From Promethearchaeota archaeon (GTDB lineage: Archaea > Asgardarchaeota > Lokiarchaeia > Sigyniarchaeales > SOKP01): a stretch of DNA of 64,000 nt. The notes beneath the pieces were generated by a model. That model was not told where the DNA came from and did no database searches. It saw only the letters and a list, made by a program, of their open reading frames with translations. The stretch covers positions 92,316 through 156,315 of the forward strand of contig JAHPZI010000022.1 of NCBI GenBank assembly GCA_019058295.1, given 5' to 3'. Below, piece by piece: positions 48,223 through 58,013 of this stretch (its first letter is position 1; each line of letters begins with the position of its first letter). A program made the translations under genes and the position numbers.

Positions 48223-49941
48223 ATGTATCATATTGACGGAACGGACTACTTGAAAACCCCCTACTATAGTAAAACACGAAGTCTTTGTCCTGAATGCTTA
48301 CAAAGGATCGGTGCTGAGATTTACGAAGAGAATGATCAAATTTGGATGAGAAAAACGTGTCCTGATCATGGGGATTTCAAAGATATAATCAGTTCATCCG
48401 CAAAATATTATAAATGGACTCACTATAAGACTGAAAATTGGAGTTTTGATAAAGATGGCGATGCTAATCCTCCAGATTGCGAGATTACTGATAAAAGGGG
48501 GTGTCCTTATAATTGTGGTTTATGTCCTGAACATTTGTCTACTTGTTCTTTAGCGCTAATAGATCTTACAAATCGATGTAATTTCAACTGTAATTTCTGC
48601 TACGCTAATGTTCAGAAAGCTGGATATTTGATTGAGCCAAGTTTAGAAGAGATTGATAGAATAATGGCGCACTTTAGAAACAAACCAATACCGGCACCTT
48701 CCATTATGTTTACGGGAGGCGAGCCTACAGTAAGAAAAGATTTTCCCGAAATCTGCGCTATGGCTAAAAAACACGGTTTTAAAGAAGTTATTGTTGCAAC
48801 TAACGGTTATGGATTCCAGAGAAAGAATGGAGGGCTTGAATGGACGAAAAAAGTTTTCGAGGCGGGTTTAGATACTTTATACTTTCAATTTGATGGCATA
48901 AATAATGCTACTTATGAAAAAACTCGTGGAATTAAGAATTTAATGGAATACAAACAGAGAGTTATAGAAAATTGCCGAAAGGCAGAGCTCACATCAATTG
49001 TTTTAGTTGCTACAATTGCTAAGGGTGTTACCGATATAGAAATTGGAAATATTATTCAATATGCAATTGATAATATTGACGTGGTTAGAGGAATCACATT
49101 CCAGCCTGTAGCTCTATGTGGGAGAATAACTGCTGAAGATATGCAAGAATTGAGAATAACAAATGCTGATGTAATTCAAGAGATTGATAACCAAACGGGA
49201 GGCAAAATTAGTATTGAAAGTGCATGGTATCCTTTAACAACAATTGTTGAATGGGGAAGAATAATTGCATATTTGGCAGACATAGAACCTGTTGAATTTA
49301 CTTGCCATCCTGATTGTGGATTTGCCACATACCTCGCAATAGACCCAGAGACTAACGAAATGGTTTCAATAATGGATTATTTTGATCCTTTGAAGATTAT
49401 TGATTTTGCTAATAAATTTTGGGATAAAATTAAGAATAAAGAAAAAGAACCAATTAAATTCTTCTCAAGTTTATTAGGAGATTTTGGTGAAACCTTGGAT
49501 AAAGGTGTTAATTGGTTAGACAAACAACAATTGAAAGCAAGATTCCTTTTAGCTATGTTGCAACATACAAAGAAACCTGGAAAACTTATGGAGATGTTTA
49601 GCAGAGTATTGATAGATGGAAAATGGGATAGTATAAGTGCGTTTACACATGGAACGCTTTTAATAAGTTCGATGCATTTTCAGGATGCATATGATTTCAA
49701 TATTGAAAGAGTAAAGCGCTGTATAGTTCATTTTGGAGTCGCTATGCCTGATGGGACAGTAAAAGAGGTCTCATTTTGTACAATGAACACTCTCCACCGA
49801 CCTGAAATAGAAAAGCAGGTTGCGAAGAAATTAACAGAAAAAGTCAAAAACGAATTCGATACCACAATGGGTTATCGAGTAGACGAAATCGATCAAGAAG
49901 TTGCCCATAATGGGGGAACAATCAAGGATGAGGAATTTTAA
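48223..49941 (+). CDS. tes: Radical SAM protein, tetraether lipid synthase (Tes)/MJ0619-like
   Basis: TRSLCPECLQRIGAEIYEENDQIWMRKTCPDHGDF; RGCPYNCGLCPEH; CNFNCNFC radical SAM motif; MFTGGEPTVRKDFPEI; TCHPDCGFATY. Confidence 0.72.
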   Translation: MYHIDGTDYLKTPYYSKTRSLCPECLQRIGAEIYEENDQIWMRKTCPDHGDFKDIISSSAKYYKWTHYKTENWSFDKDGDANPPDCEITDKRGCPYNCGLCPEHLSTCSLALIDLTNRCNFNCNFCYANVQKAGYLIEPSLEEIDRIMAHFRNKPIPAPSIMFTGGEPTVRKDFPEICAMAKKHGFKEVIVATNGYGFQRKNGGLEWTKKVFEAGLDTLYFQFDGINNATYEKTRGIKNLMEYKQRVIENCRKAELTSIVLVATIAKGVTDIEIGNIIQYAIDNIDVVRGITFQPVALCGRITAEDMQELRITNADVIQEIDNQTGGKISIESAWYPLTTIVEWGRIIAYLADIEPVEFTCHPDCGFATYLAIDPETNEMVSIMDYFDPLKIIDFANKFWDKIKNKEKEPIKFFSSLLGDFGETLDKGVNWLDKQQLKARFLLAMLQHTKKPGKLMEMFSRVLIDGKWDSISAFTHGTLLISSMHFQDAYDFNIERVKRCIVHFGVAMPDGTVKEVSFCTMNTLHRPEIEKQVAKKLTEKVKNEFDTTMGYRVDEIDQEVAHNGGTIKDEEF

Positions 49942-49955
49942 GAGGTGATTTATAA

Positions 49956-50231
49956 ATGGCTGAAATAGATCCTGAATCTGGATTGAAATTAAGGAAATTG
50001 ACTGAATTAAAACCTACAGCTGCTGAAGAATATCAAGAAGCGATGTTGAATAGAGTGGACTATTTTTCAAAAAAAAGGGATTCCACATTTAATAGTTTCG
50101 TTGAAAATACTATAGTAGGCAGTCTTAAGATTTTGTTAGATTTAAAAGTGAAAGTTGAGGAAATGCTTGGCGACGACAATAAGGAAAAGGTCCATGAGAT
50201 GATTGATAAATTACTTTTATTTGGTCTTTAA
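49956..50231 (+). CDS. Small conserved hypothetical protein downstream of the Tes-like gene
   Basis: 91-aa ORF 15 nt after 48223-49941. Confidence 0.5.
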   Translation: MAEIDPESGLKLRKLTELKPTAAEEYQEAMLNRVDYFSKKRDSTFNSFVENTIVGSLKILLDLKVKVEEMLGDDNKEKVHEMIDKLLLFGL

Positions 50232-50276
50232 TTTATTTTTCACAATATTTTTTTAAATTACATTTTTTTAATTATA

Positions 50277-51356
50277 ATGGCTTTTAATGTAATTACACTT
50301 CCAGTTATAGTGCTATTTATTTTAAATGGATTTTGTCAATTATATTACGCGATTAAACTAAAAAGAAAGTACCCAGAGGAACATAATATCATAAATAGTT
50401 ATGTTTCTTTTGTTTTATGGATTATTGCTGGATTGTTATATCCATTCATTTATTTAACGGACAATTCACGTATTAGATGGTTTCAAGCATTATCAACATT
50501 TTTTATCTGTATTTTTACGCCCGGAATTCTTTTTCTAATACTATATTATCAATATAGAGTTGTTAAAAAGAATCCTGAATTGAAAAAAAGAAGGTGTTTC
50601 TCTTTTTTTATAAAAGAATTTAACCAAAAAAGAAATGAAACCCAGAACATGAAAATTAGTAAATTTAGAAAAGACATAAATAGAAAAGCTTTACATTTAT
50701 TTCCGGCAAGTGTAATAATTATATTATGGATATTTGCCGTTTATATATGGGACGGGATGTGGAAGGCCGACCAAATTTGGGGAATAAGTGGTGTGAATTT
50801 TGGAAAGTTTTTAATTATCACTGCGGGATATTCTGGAATTCTAGTTTTTTCTGCATTAGATTACGTGAGATTGTCGTATATTTTTGAAAATCGTAATATT
50901 TTTCATTTATTACCTGATAATGTCTCAAATATATTAAAAAAGGCTTTAAATAGAAATGAGTTGTATGAATTTACGAGACCTGCTGTTTTTGTTTTAGCAC
51001 TCGTGCCTATCTTTTTTTTTCCCTTTGGAATCTTTGCTGCCGCAGCATTAATAGGAACAATTGGCGACGGTGCCGCCTCCGTTTTCGGTATAAAGTTTGG
51101 AAAGCGCAATTTTCCCAAAAACAGTGATAAGACTGTTGTTGGGTACATAGCCGGATTTTTAGCTTCATTCGGAATAGTTATTTTTTCTCTATGGATATTT
51201 GAAAGTGATTTGGTTCTTGAAAAAATATTAATAATAGCTTTAGGAGGAGCTGTTATATTCTTTATAATTGACTTTTTAAACCTTAGAATTGACGATGATA
51301 TCCTAAATCCATTATGTTGCGCAATAGTTATGATTTTATTGTATTATTTCATTTAA
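50277..51356 (+). CDS. Dolichol/phytol kinase-like (CTP:polyprenol kinase family) membrane protein
   Basis: DINRKALHLFPASVI, IGTIGDGAASVFGIKFGKRNFPKNSDKTVVGYIAGFLASF; multiple TM segments. Confidence 0.75.
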   Translation: MAFNVITLPVIVLFILNGFCQLYYAIKLKRKYPEEHNIINSYVSFVLWIIAGLLYPFIYLTDNSRIRWFQALSTFFICIFTPGILFLILYYQYRVVKKNPELKKRRCFSFFIKEFNQKRNETQNMKISKFRKDINRKALHLFPASVIIILWIFAVYIWDGMWKADQIWGISGVNFGKFLIITAGYSGILVFSALDYVRLSYIFENRNIFHLLPDNVSNILKKALNRNELYEFTRPAVFVLALVPIFFFPFGIFAAAALIGTIGDGAASVFGIKFGKRNFPKNSDKTVVGYIAGFLASFGIVIFSLWIFESDLVLEKILIIALGGAVIFFIIDFLNLRIDDDILNPLCCAIVMILLYYFI

Positions 51357-51504
51357 AATTTTATTAAGTTATATTAGATTCTTTTCAGCACAAAAACCAC
51401 ACCCTCATACATTTATCAATATTAATTAATATTGATTAATTACTATTTTAAAATCAAGAGGAATTCTTTAACGACAATAATGACTATTTGTGAAAAAATA
51501 AATT

Positions 51505-52593
51505 ATGATTGAATCAGAAGATCATAAAGAGAATTTGATAAAATTTACCGAAAAATATCGCAACATCCCGCAATCGTTCCCCCAAGACAAGAACGGAAAA
51601 CCAACTGAGAAATATCTGGAGTATCTCAGCTTGATTTACGATGCCGAAGCAATAAAAATTGTCCTTGAACTGGATGTTCTTCCTGAAATGATCTCTATTT
51701 CAAAGCTTTCTAGAAAATTAGGGATAGAAAAAGAAGAACTTTTAAATAAATTGGAACCCCTTATTAAAAGGGGTTTTGTTTTTAAACTAGGACCTAGACT
51801 TGCACGCCCAACGCCATTATACTTATATGATTTGCCATTTGCCTTAGAATCAAATTATTTAAGAGAAGATGTTAAGGAATTTGCCAGATTAAGCCGTGAG
51901 TTCTTCGAAGAAGGATATTATAAAACGTGGGAAAACACTAAAGAAGGAATACCTTTAACGAGAGTTTTAACCGTAAGCGAAGAGGTTGAAGATCCTAGAG
52001 AAATCGTACCCTATGAAGAAGTGTATAAAATTATCGACCAACATTCTGTTTTCGCGGTGGTTGGATGTCCGTGTCGAAGGAGAAAAGAAATAGAAGGTAT
52101 TAGAAAGTGTAAAGATAAATATCCTATCCATAACTGCCTACAAATGGGGATTCACGCAGAGTATTTATTAAATGAAATAGGGGATCCGGACATTAAACGC
52201 ATCTCTAAAGAAGAAGCAAAGAAAATTACAAAAGAAGCTGCTGAAATAGGTCTCGTGCATACGACAGATAATCGTGTAGGAAACTTTAATATCATCTGCG
52301 CGTGCTGCGAATGCTGCTGTGGATTTTTATCAGGTTTGACAAGGTTTGACAATCCAAGAGCCATAGCGAAAGCCAATTATATATCTCACGTCGATAGCGA
52401 GAAGTGCGTGGGGTGTGAGACGTGCTTAACCCGATGTAAATTTGACGCAATTACAGTTGATGATGTTTCGCATATCAACATTGATAAATGCATGGGCTGT
52501 GGACTCTGTGCCGTGACGTGTCCTCAAGAAGCAATCACCATGAAAAGAATGGAACGAGAAACAATACAAGAGAAAGAATTTGGATTGCTTTAG
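51505..52593 (+). CDS. 4Fe-4S dicluster ferredoxin-domain protein, paralog of 10175/11415
   Basis: CPCRR, CACCECCCG, CVGCETCLTRCK, CMGCGLCAVTCP; wHTH-like N-terminus. Confidence 0.75.
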   Translation: MIESEDHKENLIKFTEKYRNIPQSFPQDKNGKPTEKYLEYLSLIYDAEAIKIVLELDVLPEMISISKLSRKLGIEKEELLNKLEPLIKRGFVFKLGPRLARPTPLYLYDLPFALESNYLREDVKEFARLSREFFEEGYYKTWENTKEGIPLTRVLTVSEEVEDPREIVPYEEVYKIIDQHSVFAVVGCPCRRRKEIEGIRKCKDKYPIHNCLQMGIHAEYLLNEIGDPDIKRISKEEAKKITKEAAEIGLVHTTDNRVGNFNIICACCECCCGFLSGLTRFDNPRAIAKANYISHVDSEKCVGCETCLTRCKFDAITVDDVSHINIDKCMGCGLCAVTCPQEAITMKRMERETIQEKEFGLL

Positions 52594-52779
52594 CAAAATT
52601 GAAAGAAATAATGAATTTATAACAATAATAATTAATGTTCGTCCAAGTCCAAGTTCGAAATTTTTTTCAATTATTTATAATATATGATTTTATGCCTTAT
52701 ATAAAAGATCCTAGAATAAAGCATTAAACCATGAGAAAGGGAATAATCAAATTTAATTTTATTGTTTCTATGAAATAAA

Positions 52780-53592
52780 TTAAACGTTAGTAATGTTTTT
52801 TGGAAGCGGGAAAGCTTTTTTCCAATAATAGTTAAATACATCTGCGATCCATTTCGTCCCTTGTTCATGTTTAATTTTCCAGCCCTGCCTAAAGTCTGCT
52901 TTTCCTGATTTATTAAAAAAGACACATCCTAAATTAGTTAGCGGAAATAAAGCTATATTAACGGGAAAGGTTGGTAAATAGCGGAAATCATTTAATGAAA
53001 TAATATTATCATATTTGCTTATAAACTGCCATGGAGGAATTTTAACAGTTTCCAATCTCTTCAATGAAATTATAAATTTATAATCAAATTCATATTCCGA
53101 TGTTTTTACAGTAGAAGCAATTAAAGTCCCAATACTTGCATCAAAGTTTAAGTCGAATGATCCCATTAACTTTGCGTTGAACATAAGCTCTCTTTGCTGT
53201 TCGTCTTGAAAATTTTTAATAATTTCACCTAAAAATGAGGGTACTTCGATAACCTGAGTAGGTTCTAATTCTGGTATTCTAAAAATAAATTGAAACGGTA
53301 GATCGTGAAGCTCATAATTAGAAATAAAATCAAAAGAATAAGTAATTGCTTTAAGCGGTTCAAGGAGTTTTTTAATCGTTTTCCAAATAGGTTTAATAGA
53401 ATAAAATTTTTCTCCCTGGATAAGCTGAGTTTTTAATAACTTATCAAGATGATCTTTAATTGTAGGTGGTGGAGTATTCAATCTAGAAGCGATAGTTGAT
53501 AAACGCAATTCTTCTTCATGTTCATCAAGTAATTTAAGGATTTCCTGCCGCCTCTGAGAAGATAGCACCTTTAAAAATTCATAAAACTCCAT
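52780..53592 (-). CDS. ArsR-like wHTH transcriptional regulator
   Basis: FLKVLSSQRRQEILKLLDEHEEELRLSTIASRLNTPPPTIKDHLDKLLKTQLI; divergent from the oxidase operon. Confidence 0.75.
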   Translation of the reverse strand: MEFYEFLKVLSSQRRQEILKLLDEHEEELRLSTIASRLNTPPPTIKDHLDKLLKTQLIQGEKFYSIKPIWKTIKKLLEPLKAITYSFDFISNYELHDLPFQFIFRIPELEPTQVIEVPSFLGEIIKNFQDEQQRELMFNAKLMGSFDLNFDASIGTLIASTVKTSEYEFDYKFIISLKRLETVKIPPWQFISKYDNIISLNDFRYLPTFPVNIALFPLTNLGCVFFNKSGKADFRQGWKIKHEQGTKWIADVFNYYWKKAFPLPKNITNV

Positions 53593-53621
53593 ATAGTTAA
53601 TGTATTTGTATATGTTTATTT

Positions 53622-53645
53622 ATTTTTCGGAAAAACCCGAAAAAT
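53622..53645. promoter_or_regulatory. Inverted repeat ATTTTTCGG-aaaaac-CCGAAAAAT
   Basis: Perfect 9-bp arms, 6-nt spacer, in a divergent intergenic region. Confidence 0.55.
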
Positions 53646-53692
53646 TACGTAAAGCATTATTTTGTGCTAAAAGTCGAGATTTATAATGGATT

Positions 53693-53715
53693 ATAAGAAA
53701 TAATGAATTTCTTAT
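53693..53715. promoter_or_regulatory. Inverted repeat ATAAGAAAT-aatga-ATTTCTTAT
   Basis: Perfect 9-bp arms, 5-nt spacer, in the same intergenic region. Confidence 0.55.
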
Positions 53716-53827
53716 GATTTTTTAAGTAAAGCTTAAATATTAGATGTGATAATGTAAAAATAGCTAAAAAGTTTATGATAAAATCAAACTTAAAAAAATA
53801 ATTAATTAATAATAAAAATCCCTATTA

Positions 53828-55249
53828 GTGAATATAATGAATATAAAAGAATTCAAAGTTGAAATGGAAAAGATTGTAGGTAAAAACAATGTTATCGAAG
53901 ATCAAGATCGGACTAAAGATTACTCACAAGACTCTCATTACCCTTTAGTAGAGGGAAGTATATCCCAAATTGTAATAATTCCTAATAACTTTGAGGAAGT
54001 TCAGCAAATAGTTAAAGTCAGTAATGAATATAAAATCCCACTTATTCCTAAAAGCTCTGAAGTAAGTCTTTATGGTGGAACTATAGCAAATAATGGTGGT
54101 GTAATACTTGACTTACGAAAATTAAATCAGATAAGAACCATTAATGAGACAAGTATGTATGCTGTTATTGAACCTGGAGTTACATTTAAACAGCTGCAGA
54201 AAGAGTTAGATAATTATAAGCTTAGAATCCTCCCTACGATTTTTTCTAGTTCCGACTCTATTATTTCTTCTTATTTAGCCCGTTATCCAACATATTCCAT
54301 GGCTAAATTTGAATATACAGAACTAGTTGCAAATCTTGAGATTGTCTTAGGGAATGGAGATCTCTTCAGAACTGGATCATGGGCTTCAGTCAAAAGTCCA
54401 CCTGTTTATCCATATGGATCTTCTTTAGATTGGTTTAGAATTTTTCATGGAGCGAGAGGTGGATTGGGAGTTATTACTAAAGCTTCAATAAGGATTAAAC
54501 CTAAACCTCTAATTCAAGAGATAGTATCAGTTCCGTTTTCTAATCATAAAGATTTTATTAATTTCGTGTATAAGGTTGAAAGAAAAGAAATTGGAACTGA
54601 ATGTATTCTATTAAACAAGGTAAATGCTTTAAATTATCTAGAGATTGAAGATAAAACTAAAGGATTCCCAAACTGGATATTTCTAATCTGTCTGGAAGGT
54701 CTTCAAAGGCTTCCTGAAGAGAAAATTGCTTATGAAAAAGAAGCTTTAAGTCAGTTAATTGTAGAACACAAAATAAAGGTAAAAATGGACGACTTAATTT
54801 ATAAATTGGAACAAACTATATTAAAAGAATTTAATGAGCCTCGAGTTATAAAGAAAAAAGCTTATGATCTACCTGTATATCTAACTTTAAATAAATTTCC
54901 AGATGTTTATTCAATAATTCAGAACGAATTAAGTCGATTTAACGGTAATAAAATCGAATTGGGAGTCTCTATTATCCCAGTTGAGCGAAATAGAACGGCT
55001 TATGTCGAATTTGATCTTTATACCGGACTTAACACTGAACAAGAAATAACTGAATTTAAAAAATTATTTAGTAATTTAGGGGAATTAGCTGTAAAAGCTG
55101 GAGCGATCATTGATATTCCTTATGGTCCTTTAAAGCAAGTAATTTATTCTAAACTTGGGAATTATTTAGCTTTAATTAATGAGGTCAAGGATATTTTTGA
55201 TCCAAATAATATAATGAATCCAGGAAAAATAGAAAAGGAGGTAATCTAA
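53828..55249 (+). CDS. FAD-linked oxidase (GlcD-like)
   Basis: VEGSISQIVIIPNNFEEVQQIVKVSNEYKIPLIPKSSEVSLYGGTIANNGGVILDLRKLN; C-terminal FDPNNIMNPGKI. Confidence 0.88.
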   Translation: MNIMNIKEFKVEMEKIVGKNNVIEDQDRTKDYSQDSHYPLVEGSISQIVIIPNNFEEVQQIVKVSNEYKIPLIPKSSEVSLYGGTIANNGGVILDLRKLNQIRTINETSMYAVIEPGVTFKQLQKELDNYKLRILPTIFSSSDSIISSYLARYPTYSMAKFEYTELVANLEIVLGNGDLFRTGSWASVKSPPVYPYGSSLDWFRIFHGARGGLGVITKASIRIKPKPLIQEIVSVPFSNHKDFINFVYKVERKEIGTECILLNKVNALNYLEIEDKTKGFPNWIFLICLEGLQRLPEEKIAYEKEALSQLIVEHKIKVKMDDLIYKLEQTILKEFNEPRVIKKKAYDLPVYLTLNKFPDVYSIIQNELSRFNGNKIELGVSIIPVERNRTAYVEFDLYTGLNTEQEITEFKKLFSNLGELAVKAGAIIDIPYGPLKQVIYSKLGNYLALINEVKDIFDPNNIMNPGKIEKEVI

Positions 55250-55250
55250 A

Positions 55251-56423
55251 ATGACTATTGACTTAGACGAGTATTATAAAATCATTCGTAACTGCAGTAA
55301 ATGTGCGATGTGTCGAAATATGTCGCCGTGGGATATGGGGAGCTTGGAATTTAAAGATATATGTCCAAGCGGGACAAGATTTCTCTTTGAAGCATACTTT
55401 GCTCCCGGAAAAATGGAAATAACCCGAGCATTATTAGACAATGATATTCAGTATTCGGAACGTTTAGAACATATAATTTTTGCGTGTCCCTTATGTGGAG
55501 GCTGTCAAGCACAATGCGATGAGGTAAATATAATTAAGCCCCTTGATGTATTACAAGAGTTAAGAATAAAATATGTTAAAGCAAAGGGTCCTTTAGAGGC
55601 TCATGCTAAATTCGCTGAAAGTTTAAAAGAGTTGCATAATCCTTATAATGAACCTCATGAAAATCGATTAAATTGGCTTCCTAAGAATATAACCTTCAAT
55701 GAAGATGCTAAAATTGCTTATTTTGTTGGATGTACCTCATCCTATAGAAGGGAAGAAATCGCAAAAGCTATGGTAAATGTTTTAGACTCATTAAAGGTTG
55801 AGTTCAATATCCTTCATCCTAGTGAGTGGTGTTGCGGAAGTCCATTATTTATGACAGGTCAAATTGATGCCGGAATTGAATTGATGAAACATAATTTAGA
55901 AGCGATAAAAGAAAAGGGGATTGAAACGCTAGTGTTTTCTTGTGCTGGATGTTATAAAACTTTTAAAGAGACGTATCCAAAGTATGTTGGAGATTTAAAA
56001 TTTAATGTCTATCATTTTACTGAGTTTATAGCAGATTATTTCAAAAAAAATGATATAAAACTTAAATCTTTCCCTAAAAGCATTACCTATCATGATCCTT
56101 GTCATTTAGGACGGCATTCTAAAGTTTATGAAGCACCTCGAGAAGTTTTAAAACAAATACCGGGAATAAAATTTATCGAAATGGAAAGAATTAAGGAAAA
56201 TGCGTGGTGCTGCGGGGCAGGAGCCGGAGTTTCATCGGCATATAAAGATTTTGCGTATTGGACCGCTACACAGAGACTAAAAGAAGCAGAATCTACTGGA
56301 GCAGATATTTTAACGACATCATGTCCTTTTTGTATTACAAATTTTCTTGAAACTTCTAAAATAAGTAAGAGTTCATTAGAGATTATTCCCCTAATTAAAA
56401 TCTTAGAGGAGGTAATTAAATAA
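55251..56423 (+). CDS. Fe-S oxidoreductase with CCG domains (GlcF/HdrD-like)
   Basis: CSKCAMC..., CPLCGGCQAQCDE, CCGSPLFMTGQ, CCGAGAGVSS CCG-domain motifs. Confidence 0.88.
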   Translation: MTIDLDEYYKIIRNCSKCAMCRNMSPWDMGSLEFKDICPSGTRFLFEAYFAPGKMEITRALLDNDIQYSERLEHIIFACPLCGGCQAQCDEVNIIKPLDVLQELRIKYVKAKGPLEAHAKFAESLKELHNPYNEPHENRLNWLPKNITFNEDAKIAYFVGCTSSYRREEIAKAMVNVLDSLKVEFNILHPSEWCCGSPLFMTGQIDAGIELMKHNLEAIKEKGIETLVFSCAGCYKTFKETYPKYVGDLKFNVYHFTEFIADYFKKNDIKLKSFPKSITYHDPCHLGRHSKVYEAPREVLKQIPGIKFIEMERIKENAWCCGAGAGVSSAYKDFAYWTATQRLKEAESTGADILTTSCPFCITNFLETSKISKSSLEIIPLIKILEEVIK

Positions 56424-57982
56424 TGATTGACTTGAGTTTATCTGATAAACATCTAGAAGTGTATTCTAAATTGGAACAAATCGTTGGAAAAGAATACATC
56501 TCTGACGATCCATCAATTCGTATAGTTCATTCACGTGATCAATCTCCTTTTGCTAATCTAAAACCTATACCTCCTGAATACGTAGTATTGCCTGAAAACA
56601 CAGAACAAATTCAAGAAATTATGAAGATCTCAAATGAATATAAAATTCCGGTGGTAATTCAAAATACAGGAGTGAATGCTAGTGGGGCTTGCGTCCCTGA
56701 AGAAACTGGATCAATCTTAATGCATCTCCGTCGCTTAAACCAAATTATTGAAATTGATGATCTTAATATGTCGGCAACAATTCAACCCTATGTTAGCTAC
56801 GCTGATTTGCAAGTAGAAACCATGAAAAAAGGACTTTGGCTCCCATCTCCAGCGGCCCCATCCACTGTTGGAGTAATTTCAAATATGCTCTTTTGTGGAA
56901 TGACATGGTGTATGGTTAAATACGGATATGAAAGGAGATCCATTATTTGCATGACATGGGTAACTCCTAAAGGTGAAATTATAAAAACTGGTTCATCTGC
57001 AGTAGGAAATGTCGGTAAATTCTGGTGGAATGGTCCAGGACCAGATCTTAAAGGAATTTTAACAGGAGCAATTGGTGAATTAGGGATTTGCACTGAAATG
57101 ACGGTTAAACTGTATCCATGGGTTGGAGGTTCGCAATTAAAACCAGGGGAATTGGCAGAGAATACAAAAATCCTAACAATTTCATTTAGGAAAGGAGAAA
57201 GAATGATAAAGGCGCTACAGGAATTAAGCCGAGCAAACATTGCAGTTGCTTTAACAAAAATGCCCTTAGTTTGGTCAATTATGGGCATTCCTAAATATCT
57301 TGAAACATCAAAAAAAATGTGGGAAAAAAAGGAGCAAATTGAACCTATTATGAACTATTTTGTCTTTGTTTGCATTCAAGGAATAACTTCTGAAAAACAA
57401 ATTGAATATTGTGAAAAAATAGTTAGACAAATTGCCAAAGAAACTAGAGGGATGGTTATTGATCCTGAAACTATGTCTCTACCTCTTGATCAATTTGATC
57501 CTGATTTTAAACCTGAGGAAAACCTATCAGAGTTTTTTAGAGCCAAGATTTCTCCCAGAATAATGAGATTTAAAGGAGGATTCATGCCCGCTTTCTTTCC
57601 TCAAGAACCTATCGAGAACGCACTTAAGAGTGCTGAATTAATGGAGAACACTTTAAAAGATTCTCCAATCTACCCCCAAGATCTTTTTAGTAGCTGTGTT
57701 GTACCGGTGGATATGGGACATTTTGGTTTGCATGAATTAGATATTTTTTATGATCAAAATTCCCCGGAAGAATTAAAGGCATGCCTTGATTTTGCTGTTA
57801 AAGTACAACGCCTTTCTCAATCAGAACAAGATACGTGGCCACCTCATAGCGAATGGAGATCGTACCATTGGGATGTTGTTAAGGATATTCCTGAATTTGC
57901 TATTCTAAAGTCAAAATCAGAAAAGATTAAAAATCTATTTGATCCCAATCGTATAATGAATCCGGGAAAATGGTTAAAGTAA
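56423..57982 (+). CDS. FAD-binding oxidase (GlcD / VAO-like)
   Basis: YVVLPENTEQIQEIMKISNEYKIPVVIQNTGVNASGACVPEETGSILMHLRRLN; C-terminal FDPNRIMNPGKWLK; TAATG overlap with the upstream gene. Confidence 0.88.
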   Translation: MIDLSLSDKHLEVYSKLEQIVGKEYISDDPSIRIVHSRDQSPFANLKPIPPEYVVLPENTEQIQEIMKISNEYKIPVVIQNTGVNASGACVPEETGSILMHLRRLNQIIEIDDLNMSATIQPYVSYADLQVETMKKGLWLPSPAAPSTVGVISNMLFCGMTWCMVKYGYERRSIICMTWVTPKGEIIKTGSSAVGNVGKFWWNGPGPDLKGILTGAIGELGICTEMTVKLYPWVGGSQLKPGELAENTKILTISFRKGERMIKALQELSRANIAVALTKMPLVWSIMGIPKYLETSKKMWEKKEQIEPIMNYFVFVCIQGITSEKQIEYCEKIVRQIAKETRGMVIDPETMSLPLDQFDPDFKPEENLSEFFRAKISPRIMRFKGGFMPAFFPQEPIENALKSAELMENTLKDSPIYPQDLFSSCVVPVDMGHFGLHELDIFYDQNSPEELKACLDFAVKVQRLSQSEQDTWPPHSEWRSYHWDVVKDIPEFAILKSKSEKIKNLFDPNRIMNPGKWLK

Positions 57983-58013
57983 ATCCATTATATTGCGCAA
58001 TAAAAACTAATTA

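Noticed and set aside
48086-48277. 63-aa minus-strand ORF
   Set aside because: Translates AT-rich microsatellite repeats and overlaps the Tes-like gene start.
56797-57288. 163-aa minus-strand ORF
   Set aside because: Antisense to the FAD oxidase; composition explained by the opposite-strand coding sequence.
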